Counted from the stretch's first letter, positions 18,397-29,100 are shown. The stretch: DNA of 64,000 nt from Aliiglaciecola sp. M165 (GCF_007197995.1 NZ_VKKH01000009.1:1-64000), one strand, 5' to 3'. Notes: generated from the letters alone by a model not told the origin. Made by a program: numbers and translations.

Positions 18397-21300
18397 ATGA
18401 TCAAAGCTTCTACGTTAAAAAACAGTTTCCCCGAACGCCTTTGGCGACGAGGAACGCATTTAATGAGCCAGGGGCGCATACTTGAGCATTCCGTTGTGTT
18501 TGAGCGGGAAAAACTGCAAGGACAGGTGTTTAGTTCTAATCAAGATGAAGTAGAAGATGTTGTGGTTACATTCAGTCGCAACGGCGTTGATAGCCAGTGT
18601 ACGTGCGAAATAGGCTACCAGTGCGAGCATGCCGCAGCCATAGCGGCACTTTATATCAAACGTGGACGAGGTTATGAAGCAGACAACCAAGGCGTCACTC
18701 AATGGTTAACCGACTTGATTTCGCCGTCAGAGTCGAGCAATGAAGAGCGTGGATCTCATTTTGAGCTTGCCTATCTTTTTGGCCTGGTCCAAACGAAAAA
18801 CAGCAAACAACTAAATGTTGAAATTGTGCGCGTGAAACGGCTTAAAAGTGGCGAGCTAAGCCGAAGCATTTTATTGGTGAAAAACCCAGATGAGATGCTA
18901 AAAAGGTCTTGGTTGTCCAGCAATGAGCGCTATCTTCTTGCCGATGTGATCAATGAGTTGGCTGTGCATGGCGCAATCCGTTCCTATAATCTTGTTGAAC
19001 GACTGATTGTGGCCAAGTGTGCTTATTGGCAATCTTCCCATGAAACGCCACTGAGCAATTCGTCGTCTCACAAAGCGACGTTTGATTGGAACCAAGATGC
19101 TAGCGGGTTATATAAATTGATGCTTAATCTACCGGAGGGTTTTTCATCACAACTCGTGTTACCTACGATTCCTCTGAGCCTTTATGATGCGCAAGGCAAC
19201 AAAATTGTACCTTTGGACATAGACGTTGATGCTGATGTTCAATACAAGTTGTTGGATATGCCTTCATTGAATGTTGAGCAGCGTAGCTGGGTGATGCCAC
19301 AAATAAGTGCTTTATTCCGTAATAGAACCACCCAAGCTCGCAGCAAAGGGAAGTCCTCTGAATGGGTTGATGCGATTATCCAGCCTAGGTGTTTACTGAC
19401 ATTGTGCCAACCTGATGAATTGACCTCTCAGCCCTATGTCACGCTGAATTTCAAGTATCACGATGCAATTGTCGAAGCCAATCTTCCAGGCTTTTACATC
19501 TCGACAGAAAGTTTGGGCAATATTCCTCGCCAACCCGAATTCGAAACTTCGGCTATTACGACACTTGAATCTTTAGGTTTTACCGCACAATTAAAAGAAG
19601 CTTCTGAACAAACGACGCAACACCTTGATAACCGCTTTATGCTGGAAAAAGAGAGCTGGGCCGTATTCATACATTATCATCAACCTCGCTTAAAAAAGTC
19701 AGGTTGGGTGATAAAACGTTCTAAAGGGTTCCCGTTTCAAGTCCATGACTTAGGTGCGATCAAAGCTAAAGTAACCGATCAAAAAAATGGCTATTTCGCG
19801 CTTTCAATGGGAGTCCAAATCAATGGTAAATCGGTACCACTTGCGCCGATACTGCACACGGCTCTCACGCAGCTGCCTGCTGATTTCTGGCGAACTTCAA
19901 CACCTGAGCATAAGTCAACTGAGATTCAAGAACGGCCAATCTACGTGCCTGTCGCCGAAAATGAACATGTTTCTATTCCCGTTGACACGCTGAAACAGCT
20001 GACGCAACAATTTATTGAACTGACGCTACCGGCGAGTGGGAAAAGCGCAAAACGAATCAATATTTCGAAGTTTCAGAGTCATCAACTACTCAAGGCGTTT
20101 GAAGACACACACATTGCAGTCGATGGCATAAAACAGTTACAAACCTTTGCTAAAAAAATTGAAACATTCAATCGAGCAAAAATAGCCAAAATACCGAACA
20201 GCTTTAAAGGACAATTGCGCGACTATCAGCAAGATGGCGTAAACTGGTTTCAATTTCATACTAAAAACGGTTTGTCTGGCATGTTAGCCGATGACATGGG
20301 TTTAGGGAAAACCGTACAAAGCATTGCCCATATTTGCATTGAACAACAAAAAAGGGATCTAACTGACAACCCGTTTCTAATATTGGCACCCACCAGCGTG
20401 GTACATAATTGGTTAGCTGAGATTAAGCATTTTGCCCCGAAAATTAACGTGGTGCTTATCCATGGTAATGAGCGTCAATCAATAGCAAACCTGCCCTTTA
20501 AACCCGAAGTTGTAATCACCAGTTATCCGCTATTAGTAAGAGACATCAATGACTATATATCAATCGACTTTCATACCATTGTAGCCGACGAAGCCCAATA
20601 CATTAAAAACACTAAGACCAGCTTGTACCAGACTATTACCCAGCTTACTGCTCAGCACCGTTTTTGTCTCACCGGAACGCCGATGGAAAATCATTTAGGT
20701 GAATTGTGGGCGCAATTTAATTGGTTGCTGCCAGGTTTATTAGGGAGTCAAAGTCAGTTTAATCGACTCTTCAAAACGCCGATTGAAGGGCATCAAGATC
20801 GCGAGCGACAAAGGGGATTAAACGACAGGCTGCGCCCCTTTATCTTGCGCCGTGACAAAGAATGTATCGCTGATGAGTTGGGTGACAAAACCACTATCAT
20901 TCGCAAGGTGCGATTAGAAGGTAAACAAGCACAAATGTATGAGAGCATTCGCCTTTCTATGGACAAAAAGCTCACAGCATTAATTCAAAACAAAGGCATT
21001 AACCGAAGTCAAATTGATATTCTCAGTGCGATGCTTAAGTTAAGGCAAGTTTGTTGCCATCCAGATTTACTCAACGTCAAACAAAAGCAAGACAACACAT
21101 CTGCCAAACTCGACTTATTATTGGATATGCTAGACGAGTTGTTACTAGACGGACGCAAAATTATTGTCTTTTCACAGTTTACATCCATGCTGGAAATTAT
21201 AGAGCGCGCGTTAAACCAACGAAAAATCACCTATGCTAAATTGACTGGACAGACACGTAACCGGCAACAGCAAATCGTTAAATTTAAACAAAGTGAAATC

Positions 21301-21621
21301 CCTATATTTCTTATTAGCTTAAAAGCAGGCGGCACTGGACTAAATTTAACAGAGGCCGATACTGTCATTCATTGTGATCCCTGGTGGAACCCAGCGGCTG
21401 AAAATCAGGCGACAGATCGTGCTCATCGCATTGGCCAAAATAAACCCGTGTTCGTGTATAAACTGGTGGTTGAGGGGTCGATAGAAGAAAAAATTCTCGA
21501 ACTGCAATCTCAGAAAAGCAATTTGGCCAAAACCTTGTTAAGTGATGCCAGCGAGAGTGATTTAACGCGCTTAACACAGGATCATATCAAGATGCTTATG
21601 CGGCCACTTGAGGCGTTTTAG
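18397..21621 (+). CDS. SWIM zinc-finger SNF2-family helicase/ATPase
   Basis: A 1074-residue Swi2/Snf2-type DNA translocase. A SWIM zinc finger lies at the N-terminus: C68, C70, C76 and H78 (CTCEIGYQCEH). A long middle region (about 150-590) is of the bacterial SNF2-associated type. The ATPase has Q-motif-like LRDYQQDGVNWFQF, Walker A DMGLGKT at about 633-640, DEAQ at about 730, LTGTPMEN, and C-terminal motifs GGTGLNLTEADTV and DRAHRIGQ. Likely remodels protein-DNA or RNA polymerase complexes; the specific role is unknown. No helicase partner or defence genes adjoin it. Confidence 0.93.
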   Translation: MIKASTLKNSFPERLWRRGTHLMSQGRILEHSVVFEREKLQGQVFSSNQDEVEDVVVTFSRNGVDSQCTCEIGYQCEHAAAIAALYIKRGRGYEADNQGVTQWLTDLISPSESSNEERGSHFELAYLFGLVQTKNSKQLNVEIVRVKRLKSGELSRSILLVKNPDEMLKRSWLSSNERYLLADVINELAVHGAIRSYNLVERLIVAKCAYWQSSHETPLSNSSSHKATFDWNQDASGLYKLMLNLPEGFSSQLVLPTIPLSLYDAQGNKIVPLDIDVDADVQYKLLDMPSLNVEQRSWVMPQISALFRNRTTQARSKGKSSEWVDAIIQPRCLLTLCQPDELTSQPYVTLNFKYHDAIVEANLPGFYISTESLGNIPRQPEFETSAITTLESLGFTAQLKEASEQTTQHLDNRFMLEKESWAVFIHYHQPRLKKSGWVIKRSKGFPFQVHDLGAIKAKVTDQKNGYFALSMGVQINGKSVPLAPILHTALTQLPADFWRTSTPEHKSTEIQERPIYVPVAENEHVSIPVDTLKQLTQQFIELTLPASGKSAKRINISKFQSHQLLKAFEDTHIAVDGIKQLQTFAKKIETFNRAKIAKIPNSFKGQLRDYQQDGVNWFQFHTKNGLSGMLADDMGLGKTVQSIAHICIEQQKRDLTDNPFLILAPTSVVHNWLAEIKHFAPKINVVLIHGNERQSIANLPFKPEVVITSYPLLVRDINDYISIDFHTIVADEAQYIKNTKTSLYQTITQLTAQHRFCLTGTPMENHLGELWAQFNWLLPGLLGSQSQFNRLFKTPIEGHQDRERQRGLNDRLRPFILRRDKECIADELGDKTTIIRKVRLEGKQAQMYESIRLSMDKKLTALIQNKGINRSQIDILSAMLKLRQVCCHPDLLNVKQKQDNTSAKLDLLLDMLDELLLDGRKIIVFSQFTSMLEIIERALNQRKITYAKLTGQTRNRQQQIVKFKQSEIPIFLISLKAGGTGLNLTEADTVIHCDPWWNPAAENQATDRAHRIGQNKPVFVYKLVVEGSIEEKILELQSQKSNLAKTLLSDASESDLTRLTQDHIKMLMRPLEAF

Positions 21622-21709
21622 AAAAGGGATTAAATCACGGTTTAACTATTTGCCTTTATGCTGCCGTGAGTCTGAAAACCTTTCTATTTTATAACCAGCC
21701 CAAGTTAAA

Positions 21710-22459
21710 TCAGTATCCGCTGTGAAAACGAAATTCATTGTCATCACTATCGATTAACTGCGCCTCTTCTTTTGCAAAAAAATCGACGCGCTGAGTAATG
21801 TCCTCAACCGAGACTTTTTGCGCTAGGTTTAAATAATCTTGGAAATGCCGCGCTTCAGAACGCAGTAACGAGACGTAAAAAGTGTTGAGCTCTTGATCTA
21901 GGTGCGGAGCCAATTTTGCAAACCGCTCGCAAGACCGGGCTTCAATGTATGCACCACAAATCAAGGTATCTATTAGTTTTGCCGGTTCATGGGTACGCAC
22001 ATGCTTCATCATGCCTCGGGCATAGCGCGATGCAGTCAAATTGTCGTATTCTACACCGCGGCTTTGCATGATCTCCCAAACCTGTTGGAAATGATGCAAT
22101 TCTTCTTTGATCAATAACACCATTTTGCTGATCAGTTCATCACCATGTTCAAAATTAGATTTACTGATGAGTTTTTTAGATAGATTGACATGATCAGAAA
22201 AATCGCCATTGCCGACTTTACGATAAACAAAATCTTCATAGGGCTTTAGCCAAGCCAATAATGCATCACCGCTGTCTTTGTCTACCGCATAACGACGCAA
22301 TAGCAACATCGCAGTTTGCGCTGCCTTTAGCTCGCAATTTGCATGATCGACTAATAGTGTCGGCAAATTTTCGGGTTTAATGGCCTCGTCAATCCAACTT
22401 TGTGGGGTTGGGCATTTAAGGAAATCGCTGATGGGCAAAAGTAACTCAGAAATATTCAA
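21710..22459 (-). CDS. miaE: tRNA-(ms2io6A37) hydroxylase MiaE
   Basis: Non-haem diiron monooxygenase that hydroxylates the isopentenyl group of ms2i6A37 in tRNA. Ferritin-like carboxylate/histidine ligands are visible: VDHANCELKAA, KEELHHFQQV, EARSCERFA and SEARHFQDYL. Length of 249 residues is usual. The start is a TTG (MNISELLLPISDF); no in-frame ATG fits. A diverged copy of its first 46 codons lies upstream at 23187-23327, with a toxin-antitoxin module between. Confidence 0.94.
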   Translation of the reverse strand: MNISELLLPISDFLKCPTPQSWIDEAIKPENLPTLLVDHANCELKAAQTAMLLLRRYAVDKDSGDALLAWLKPYEDFVYRKVGNGDFSDHVNLSKKLISKSNFEHGDELISKMVLLIKEELHHFQQVWEIMQSRGVEYDNLTASRYARGMMKHVRTHEPAKLIDTLICGAYIEARSCERFAKLAPHLDQELNTFYVSLLRSEARHFQDYLNLAQKVSVEDITQRVDFFAKEEAQLIDSDDNEFRFHSGY

Positions 22460-22484
22460 GAAAGCATTCCAGTTTGGTTGAAAT

Positions 22485-22775
22485 TTAAAGGTGAAGACTA
22501 GGCAACATTCGCTGATGTAATATTCTTACAACAGCTACCCCATAGTTAGCAGTTTTAAAATAGATCAGATGTTTACCCTGGCGATAGTATTTGTAACCTA
22601 CTCGAATATGGTCACAGGATATTCCCTGTAAAGATGAAACTTCCAAACCTTCAAAAGCACAAACCATTTCATCAATATAATAGTTAGCTTGGCTGTTACC
22701 CCAATGTTCAAACAAATATTGCCAAATAGCTTGCAGATCCTGCTCAGCCAAAGGAGTAAGGCGGTAATTAGGCAT
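22485..22775 (-). CDS. ParE/RelE-family toxin
   Basis: A 96-residue toxin-like protein. The ParE pattern is visible: YRLTPLAEQDLQAIWQYL at the start, then HIRVGYKYYRQGKHLIYF and VVRILHQRMLP. ParE toxins usually poison gyrase, RelE toxins cleave mRNA; the sequence favours the ParE branch. It overlaps the antitoxin gene by eight bases, so the two are translationally coupled, antitoxin first. Confidence 0.92.
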   Translation of the reverse strand: MPNYRLTPLAEQDLQAIWQYLFEHWGNSQANYYIDEMVCAFEGLEVSSLQGISCDHIRVGYKYYRQGKHLIYFKTANYGVAVVRILHQRMLPSLHL

Positions 22776-23013
22776 TTTTTGCCATCATTTTTGCTTTGAA
22801 ATCGTCCACATCGAATGGCTGCGGCTTTCCACTGGCTTCACCTTCAATTAACGCTTTTCTTATGGCATCATCATGGCTATTTTTTTCCTGATCTTCACGT
22901 AAAAGCGCGCGTATATATTCGCTGTCGTTAGTATAGCGACCAGCAACAATTTGCGCTTTTATCCATTCATCTTGTTGGTCTGTAACAGTAATAGTTTTAC
23001 GAGTTGTTGACAT
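22768..23013 (-). CDS. ParD-like ribbon-helix-helix antitoxin
   Basis: An 81-residue antitoxin. The N-terminal RHH motif is RKTITVTDQQDEWIKAQI, then DSEYIRALLRED. The C-terminal acidic/basic tail (PFDVDDFKAKMMAKN) would wrap the toxin. The ATG at 23013 (GGGGGA upstream) is preferred over an in-frame TTG at 23025. A palindrome directly upstream is the likely autorepression site. Confidence 0.91.
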   Translation of the reverse strand: MSTTRKTITVTDQQDEWIKAQIVAGRYTNDSEYIRALLREDQEKNSHDDAIRKALIEGEASGKPQPFDVDDFKAKMMAKNA

Positions 23014-23027
23014 AAGATCCCCCAAAG

Positions 23028-23044
23028 GTATGAAATATTCATAC
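23028..23044. promoter_or_regulatory. Palindromic operator of the ParD/ParE module
   Basis: GTATGAA and TTCATAC are perfect inverted arms around ATA, 15 bases before the antitoxin ATG. The position is right for an RHH autorepressor. Confidence 0.7.
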
Positions 23045-23186
23045 TATTGATGAGATTATAGTTCTTTTTTAAGAGTGTTACCAAAAGTAAATATGAGATC
23101 GAAAGTTTAGTCTGTTAGGAATTTCTAAAGCATTCTTTAAACCCGATGGGATGATAAAGCCTGGCACTAAAAACACAGTTGCACAC

Positions 23187-23327
23187 TTAGGCCTTTAGCT
23201 TGCAAGTTGCATGTTCGACTAATAATGACGGCGAATATTCGGGTTTAATGACCTGTTCATTCCAGCGTTGCGGGGTTGGACATTTTTGGAAATCGCTGAT
23301 GGGTTTGAGTAAAGTACCTATATTCAA
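23187..23327 (-). pseudogene. Truncated, diverged copy of the miaE 5' end
   Basis: A second miaE start lies upstream of the toxin-antitoxin genes. Positions 23191-23327 align without gaps to 22323-22459 at roughly 80% identity over 137 bases. The frame stays open for 46 codons from the same TTG: LNIGTLLKPISDFQKCPTPQ parallels MNISELLLPISDFLKCPTPQ, and LLVEHATCKLKA parallels LLVDHANCELKA. A TAA follows at once. Protein-level similarity is retained, and the left boundary is at the start codon. This suggests a displaced or xenologous 5' fragment rather than random decay. Confidence 0.85.
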
Positions 23328-23354
23328 ATCTATGTTCACATTCAAATCGACTTT

Positions 23355-24590
23355 TTATTTCTCTAACCAGTTTCTTAATGTGATGTAAACGTCGGGATGA
23401 CTGAGCAATTGCATATGGTTTATATCGCGAGCTATCCATTGATGCCGCACTGGAAAAAGTAATGTGAAAGGCTTACTTTCGTGCTTGCCTAAAGCACTAT
23501 TCACTGACACCAAACCATCACCAACTAATGTCTCAGTCGTTTTATTGGGACTGTCCGAAGCCGTTGTTGCCACGGTAAAGCAGTTGACGTCTTTTGGCAG
23601 TGGTGTAGGCGTTCGTTTGTCTTTATGAAATTCGAACGGTTTGCGTTCTTCAGCGTCAGAAGCAAGTAAATTGCCGTGTCGAAGGTCACGGATCCCAGCG
23701 CTGCGAAACTTTGTTAAGCGTGTTAATGGTGCAGTGTACCCATGGATACCTAACAACATATCTAGCCAACTTCCCGCTTTTTCTAGCGGAGCGCCATGAT
23801 GCGGAGTGCCAAGGAATACAATGTTTTCAATATACTCAGGCCATTTATGTTCAAATGACTGCGCTTGATGCATAGCACTTCTGGCAACTAGCCCGCCCAT
23901 GCTGTGGGCAACGATTGATATCTCCAATTCAATGTCTGGTTCAATTTCAAGGACTTGAGTAATCAGTTTTTCAAGGGTGTGACTAAAAGCCTTGCCATTC
24001 TCATAGACGTGCAGTCCAGTGTTGTAGTGCAGGTAAGCCGTTGTGACATTTAGATCGTTTGACAATGCTTTGCCATGATCATGCCCTCTTTGCTGCCATT
24101 GCAAATGATTCATGCACAAACCATGGACCATAATAAGCAGCTTGCCTTCAGATTGTTTAATCGATTCGGCTAATGCTTCTGAGCTGATTTTATTCCCATC
24201 TTGATAGAGTGCCATGGGGATCGCCAACGGACTTTGTTGCTTGACCAAATGATCCCCCAACACGCCGTTTAATGCAGCAATGAGCGCCTCGCCGCTAGGT
24301 GACCTACCTTTTTTTCCAAGCGCCTCACTAATCATGCCAAGCGGAACGTCGAGCCCCTTGCCTACCAACTCAGTAATATTTTGAATGGTTTGGTAAACCA
24401 TTCGGGTCATGCCGCGTTGATGTTCTTTATTGGGTGTTGAAGAAAACTTGGATAGCGGATTGATGCGATGATGCATAGATTCCACTATATTCGTAATAGC
24501 AATAATCGCATCCACGATTAACTGGTTTGCACTTTGGAGGTCGGATTTGGAAGCGTGGTCGCCCCGTTCATCCTGTTTTGAGGAAGACAA
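23355..24590 (-). CDS. Alpha/beta-hydrolase lipase/esterase (PGAP1/DUF676-like)
   Basis: Serine hydrolase of 411 residues. The oxyanion-side HG is at 156-157 (LIMVHGLCMNHLQW) and the nucleophile is S230 in VAHSMGGLVARS. FLGTPHHGAPLEKAG follows, as in lipases of the PGAP1 type. The D (about VGDGLVSVNSAL) and H (WIARDINHMQLLSH) of the triad are near the C-terminus. No signal peptide. The start is an uncertain TTG; the first 120 residues are helical and less conserved. It probably acts on lipid esters inside the cell. Confidence 0.88.
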   Translation of the reverse strand: MSSSKQDERGDHASKSDLQSANQLIVDAIIAITNIVESMHHRINPLSKFSSTPNKEHQRGMTRMVYQTIQNITELVGKGLDVPLGMISEALGKKGRSPSGEALIAALNGVLGDHLVKQQSPLAIPMALYQDGNKISSEALAESIKQSEGKLLIMVHGLCMNHLQWQQRGHDHGKALSNDLNVTTAYLHYNTGLHVYENGKAFSHTLEKLITQVLEIEPDIELEISIVAHSMGGLVARSAMHQAQSFEHKWPEYIENIVFLGTPHHGAPLEKAGSWLDMLLGIHGYTAPLTRLTKFRSAGIRDLRHGNLLASDAEERKPFEFHKDKRTPTPLPKDVNCFTVATTASDSPNKTTETLVGDGLVSVNSALGKHESKPFTLLFPVRHQWIARDINHMQLLSHPDVYITLRNWLEK

Positions 24591-24689
24591 ATGATCAACT
24601 TATTGAGTTAGACGGCCTCCAGCATAACATTAATTGGTGTTTTTAACTGAACTATCCTAATTATGGCAAACTCAATTGGCGGCCGTATG

Positions 24690-26102
24690 TTACCAGCCGC
24701 CACCTAGAGCCAAGTTTAAGTCAACAAATTGAGAAAGCGACGCGCGTTCAATGGACAAGAGGTTGCTGCGTGCCGAGAAAACCCGCTGCTGAATAGTTAA
24801 CACATCCAATAAACTAATTTCCCCTTCATTATATTGAAGATTGGCAATATTGAGGGCTTTTTCAGATTCAACCAACACGGTAGTAAGCGCTATTTTTCGC
24901 TCGCGCAATACAGTGCCTTGATCCAGGGATTGCTCTACATCAGCAAAGGCGTTGAGTGCAGCTTGTGCGTAACTGGCAACTGCTGCTTCTTGATCAGCAG
25001 TCGCCGCATCGACTTGTGCATCAAGGCGTCCGCCATCAATCAGTGGCGCGGCCAAACTAGCAACCGCCTGCCAGGCTAAATTAGCAGGGTCAAGAATATT
25101 ACTTAGGGAATTGGATGTACCGCCCAATGAGCCGCTTAGTGACAAACTCGGCAGTTTAGCAGCTTTTGCTACATCGACTTGATTAAAGGCTGCGGCGACA
25201 TTTCGCTCTGCTGCAACCAAATCGGGTCTGCGTTCTAGCAGGTCAGACGGAATACCCGCGGGGGGCGTATCAGGCAAATCAGGGAGTTCTTTATCCGTAG
25301 CGAGTTCTGCACTGGGGTATCTGCCTAATAATAGCTCTAAAGCACGCGTGGCATCTCGCTGACCTGCCTTACTTGAAATCAGGCTATCTTGTGCACTGGC
25401 AAGATCTGCTTTTGCTAAAGACACATTTTGTTGGTCAGCCAGGCCGTTGTTGAACTGCACTTGAACAATACGATTGGTTTCAACTACCGTATCAACGCTT
25501 TTTTGTGCTATGTCTAATTGTCGGTTTGCCTCAATTGCTACGAAATATGCTTTAGCAACGTTGGCAGCTAATGAATATTGGGCGAATTTGTACTCTGCTT
25601 CTGCAGCAGCGACGCTTTGTTGCGCGGCAAGATTACCCGAACGAATACGTCCCCAAAGGTCGGCTTCCCAACTGGCTTGAACCCCTACGTTCAGATTGTT
25701 GCTGCCACTGCCTTCAACTGCGCCGGCTGACGAGCTTCCCAGGCTTGCATTTAACTGCGGTGATAACGCAGATGCTGCCTGATTTGATAAAGCTCTGGCG
25801 CTGTCAACACTTGCGGCTATTGCCTGTAAGCTTTGATTGTTTTTTTGTGCCTCTGCGACCAAAGCGTCTAATATCGGATCTTGAAGTTGGGCCAGCCAGT
25901 CTACATCAACGTCGCCGACTTTTTCTTTCATCATAGCCCATTGACTTGGCAGGTCAGGCAAACTTGCTGCGGTTGCCGCTCGAGCATCTTCTACGCGAGA
26001 CAAATCGCCCGTCGCACAACCACTTAAGTAAAATGCTAAGCATACCGCTGTTGCTGATTTCAAATACTTAGTTTTTATAGAGGAACTCATTGGCAAAGGC
26101 AT
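24690..26102 (-). CDS. Outer-membrane efflux lipoprotein (TolC/NodT family)
   Basis: Outer-membrane channel of a tripartite RND pump, 470 residues. The lipobox is YLSGC with C29. Two OEP repeats are recognisable (WLAQLQDPILDALVAEAQ...; PSDLLERRPDLVAAERNVAAAF). Typical coiled-coil segments and a C-terminal FVDLNLALGGGW are present. Its ATG shares one base with the stop of the upstream RND gene (TAATG), showing translational coupling. Third gene of the operon. Confidence 0.95.
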   Translation of the reverse strand: MPLPMSSSIKTKYLKSATAVCLAFYLSGCATGDLSRVEDARAATAASLPDLPSQWAMMKEKVGDVDVDWLAQLQDPILDALVAEAQKNNQSLQAIAASVDSARALSNQAASALSPQLNASLGSSSAGAVEGSGSNNLNVGVQASWEADLWGRIRSGNLAAQQSVAAAEAEYKFAQYSLAANVAKAYFVAIEANRQLDIAQKSVDTVVETNRIVQVQFNNGLADQQNVSLAKADLASAQDSLISSKAGQRDATRALELLLGRYPSAELATDKELPDLPDTPPAGIPSDLLERRPDLVAAERNVAAAFNQVDVAKAAKLPSLSLSGSLGGTSNSLSNILDPANLAWQAVASLAAPLIDGGRLDAQVDAATADQEAAVASYAQAALNAFADVEQSLDQGTVLRERKIALTTVLVESEKALNIANLQYNEGEISLLDVLTIQQRVFSARSNLLSIERASLSQFVDLNLALGGGW

Positions 26103-29100
26103 TACGCCACCTCACTTTCAGTGTTGTTAATTTTGAATACTACAGCGTAAAGCGCAGGCACCACGACTAATGTAAGCAATGTCGCGAAAGTTAAACCGAA
26201 AACCAATACAACTGCCATGGATTTAAAGAAAGCATCGCCAAATAAAGGAATAACGCCTAATACGGTGGTGAGTGCACCCATCATCACGGGACGCACCCTA
26301 CTCGCTGCAGAATCAACCACCGCATCAAATCGCGCCTTACCTTCGGCAATTTCGATGTCCATTTGATCGACCAGAACAATTGCATTTTTAATCAATAAAC
26401 CAGACAGGGAAAGAAGCCCGAGTATGGCCATAAACTCCATAGGCGTGCCCGTTGTCAGTAATCCAAGCACTACCCCAATTAACGAAAGCGGTACTACTAA
26501 CCAGATAACCAGAGGTTGTCGCAAGCCGTTAAACAAAATCACAACGACTAACACCATGGCGAGAAAACCCAATGGTAAAGTACTGGCTAAATCTTCGTTC
26601 GCCTCGCTACTATCACCAGACTCACCTCCCCATTCAAGGGTAACGCCTGGCGGTAGTTCAATCGCTTCAATTTGAGGTAGCAATCGAGCTTGCAAATCGG
26701 AGGCGAGATCGCCCGCCACAGGGTCCGCTTGCGCTTTAATCTTCCACACTCTGTCTTCACGCAACAACAATGAATTGCGCCACACCATATCAATACTATC
26801 AACCACTTCGTTTAACGGCACCGCTGCACCTGTTGCAGGGCTAATGATTTGGATCTGCGCCATGGACTCGGCATCTAAGCGTTCTGATTCAGGAGCCCGA
26901 GCAATTATAGGGATAAGCGTATCGTTTTCTCGATAAACGCCAACCGAGCGACCAGAATAATTTGTGAGTAATGCCTGTGAAAGATCCTGACGTGATATGC
27001 CCAATCGACGCCCTTTATTCGAAGAGTATATAGGCTCTATTATACTGACCGGCTGTCGCCAGTCGTCTTTGATGGAAATAGCACGCCCGTCTGCTGTCAT
27101 GATGGCCTTAGCTTGGTCGGCCAAGTCACGTAATACGGCTGGATCTGGTCCGCTAAATTCAGCTTCGACTTTAGAACCACCGCCGGGTCCTAGCTGGAAG
27201 CGCCATACTTTAGATTGAGCATCGGGATAACCTTCATCCAGATAAGCTTGGATCTTCGGAATTAGGCCGCCAACCGCGTCAAAGTCGTCTGCTTTTAACA
27301 GGAATTGACCATACGCCGAGTTGCCACTTTCTCCACCGTACACCAGCATGTAACGCAATGCGCCTTTGCCAATTAACGTTTGCACATCTGCAATGCCATC
27401 ATAGGTGAGCAGTTCTTCTTCAATCTTCAGCATGTCAGCTTTAGTTTGAGAAATATCTGTGCCTTCCGGTAACCAATAATCAACGACCACTTGTGGCGTT
27501 GTAGAAGCAGGGAAAAAACCTGCTTTTACAAACTGAAATCCCCACACTGACACGGCAAAAAGGGCCACTGTTGCACCAATCGGCACCCAGCGGATTTTAA
27601 GCATAAAGCGCATAAATCCCTTGTAAGAAGATATAAATTTTCCTTCTTTGGGCGGCTCAGCGCCTGCAGGAACTTCATTAAACATCAAGTCAGCAAGAAA
27701 AGGCACAGCTGTAATGGCAAACACCCAACTGTACATAAGAGAAATCATGACTACCCAAAATAAATGTCCGGTGTATTCTGCAGTTGAGCCTGGCGCTAAA
27801 CCAATAGGTGCAAAGGCAATAATACCGACTAAAGTGCCGCCCAACAGCGGCCAAATAGACCGTTCGATAATTTTTTTAACGATATTGAGTTTCTTTTCAC
27901 CACGCTGTGTCCCTACCAGGATCCCTTCGGTCACCACAATGGCATTATCCACTAGCATGCCCAGCGCAATTATCAGCGCCCCCAATGATATTCTGTGCAT
28001 GGGAATATTGATTAAATACATAGTGGCAAGTGTGGCGGCAATAGTGATGATAAGCGTTGCACCGATAATGATGGCCGACTTAATTCCCATGAAGAAAAAC
28101 AAGGTCACCAACACGATGACTAAGGCTGCAGCGACATTTAATACAAAGTTTTCCACTGCTGCATCGGTGATTTTGCCTTGATGATAGTATTCATGCAGTT
28201 CTATCCCTATCGGACGCTGATCTTCAACACTGGCAAGTTTAGCCTCGATTGCATTGCCCATTTTCACCACATTGGCGCCTGTCACATTCGAGATTCCAAA
28301 GCCTATGGCAGGTTGACCGTTATAACGAATTTCGTCAGTGAGAGGAGTCTGATAAGAGCGGGTGACTGTTGCCACATCGCGCAGATAGATAAGCGTACCT
28401 TCATTGTCGGTAGACACCACGAGATCTCTAATCTCTTCAACAGAATCAATCGAGCCAGAAGGTTGAATGACTAACCGACGATTACCAGCTTGAACATTGC
28501 CGGCTGGACTCACCGCATTTTGCTGCTCTAACACCTGATAAATTGTGTTAACTGTTTGCCCCAGTGCGGCGGCTCTGTCGCGAGATATTTCTACGTAGAT
28601 CGCTTCACTTTGTAACCCTGATAAAGAAACTTTTGCGACACCTTCCACGGTCAAAACATCGGTACGCAACTGTTTTGCGTACTCTTCTAATTCTTTATAG
28701 GTAAACCCTTCGCCTGTTAACAAATAATAGACGCCATACACATCACCAAAATCATCGTTTACGATCGATGTGTAAGCGCCAGGAGGCAGCGAACTTTGCG
28801 CATCACTGACTTTGTTACGAAGCTTTGACCAGATCGCCTGAAGTGCTTCTTTAGATGGTGAAAACTCGTATTTGATATCTACATTAATTCTGGAAAGGCC
28901 AGCAGACGAGGTGGATTCTAACGTATCGACTTCCTGCATTTGCTGAATGGCACTTTCTAATGGTTCGGTAATTTCATTGGCAACTTCTGTAGGCGTGGCA
29001 CCTGGATATTGCGTGATCACTACCGCAGTGCGTATGGTGAACTCGGGATCCTCGAAGCGCGACATGTTTTTATAGGCATTCCATCCACCTATGAGCGACG

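Noticed and set aside
18397-21621. Defence island around the SNF2 helicase
   Set aside because: Neighbours are an M13 peptidase and miaE; no methylase, nuclease or phospholipase-D partner is present.
27648-28181. 177-codon plus-strand ORF inside the RND permease gene
   Set aside because: It lies antisense to a conserved membrane domain; such ORFs are common artefacts of codon composition.
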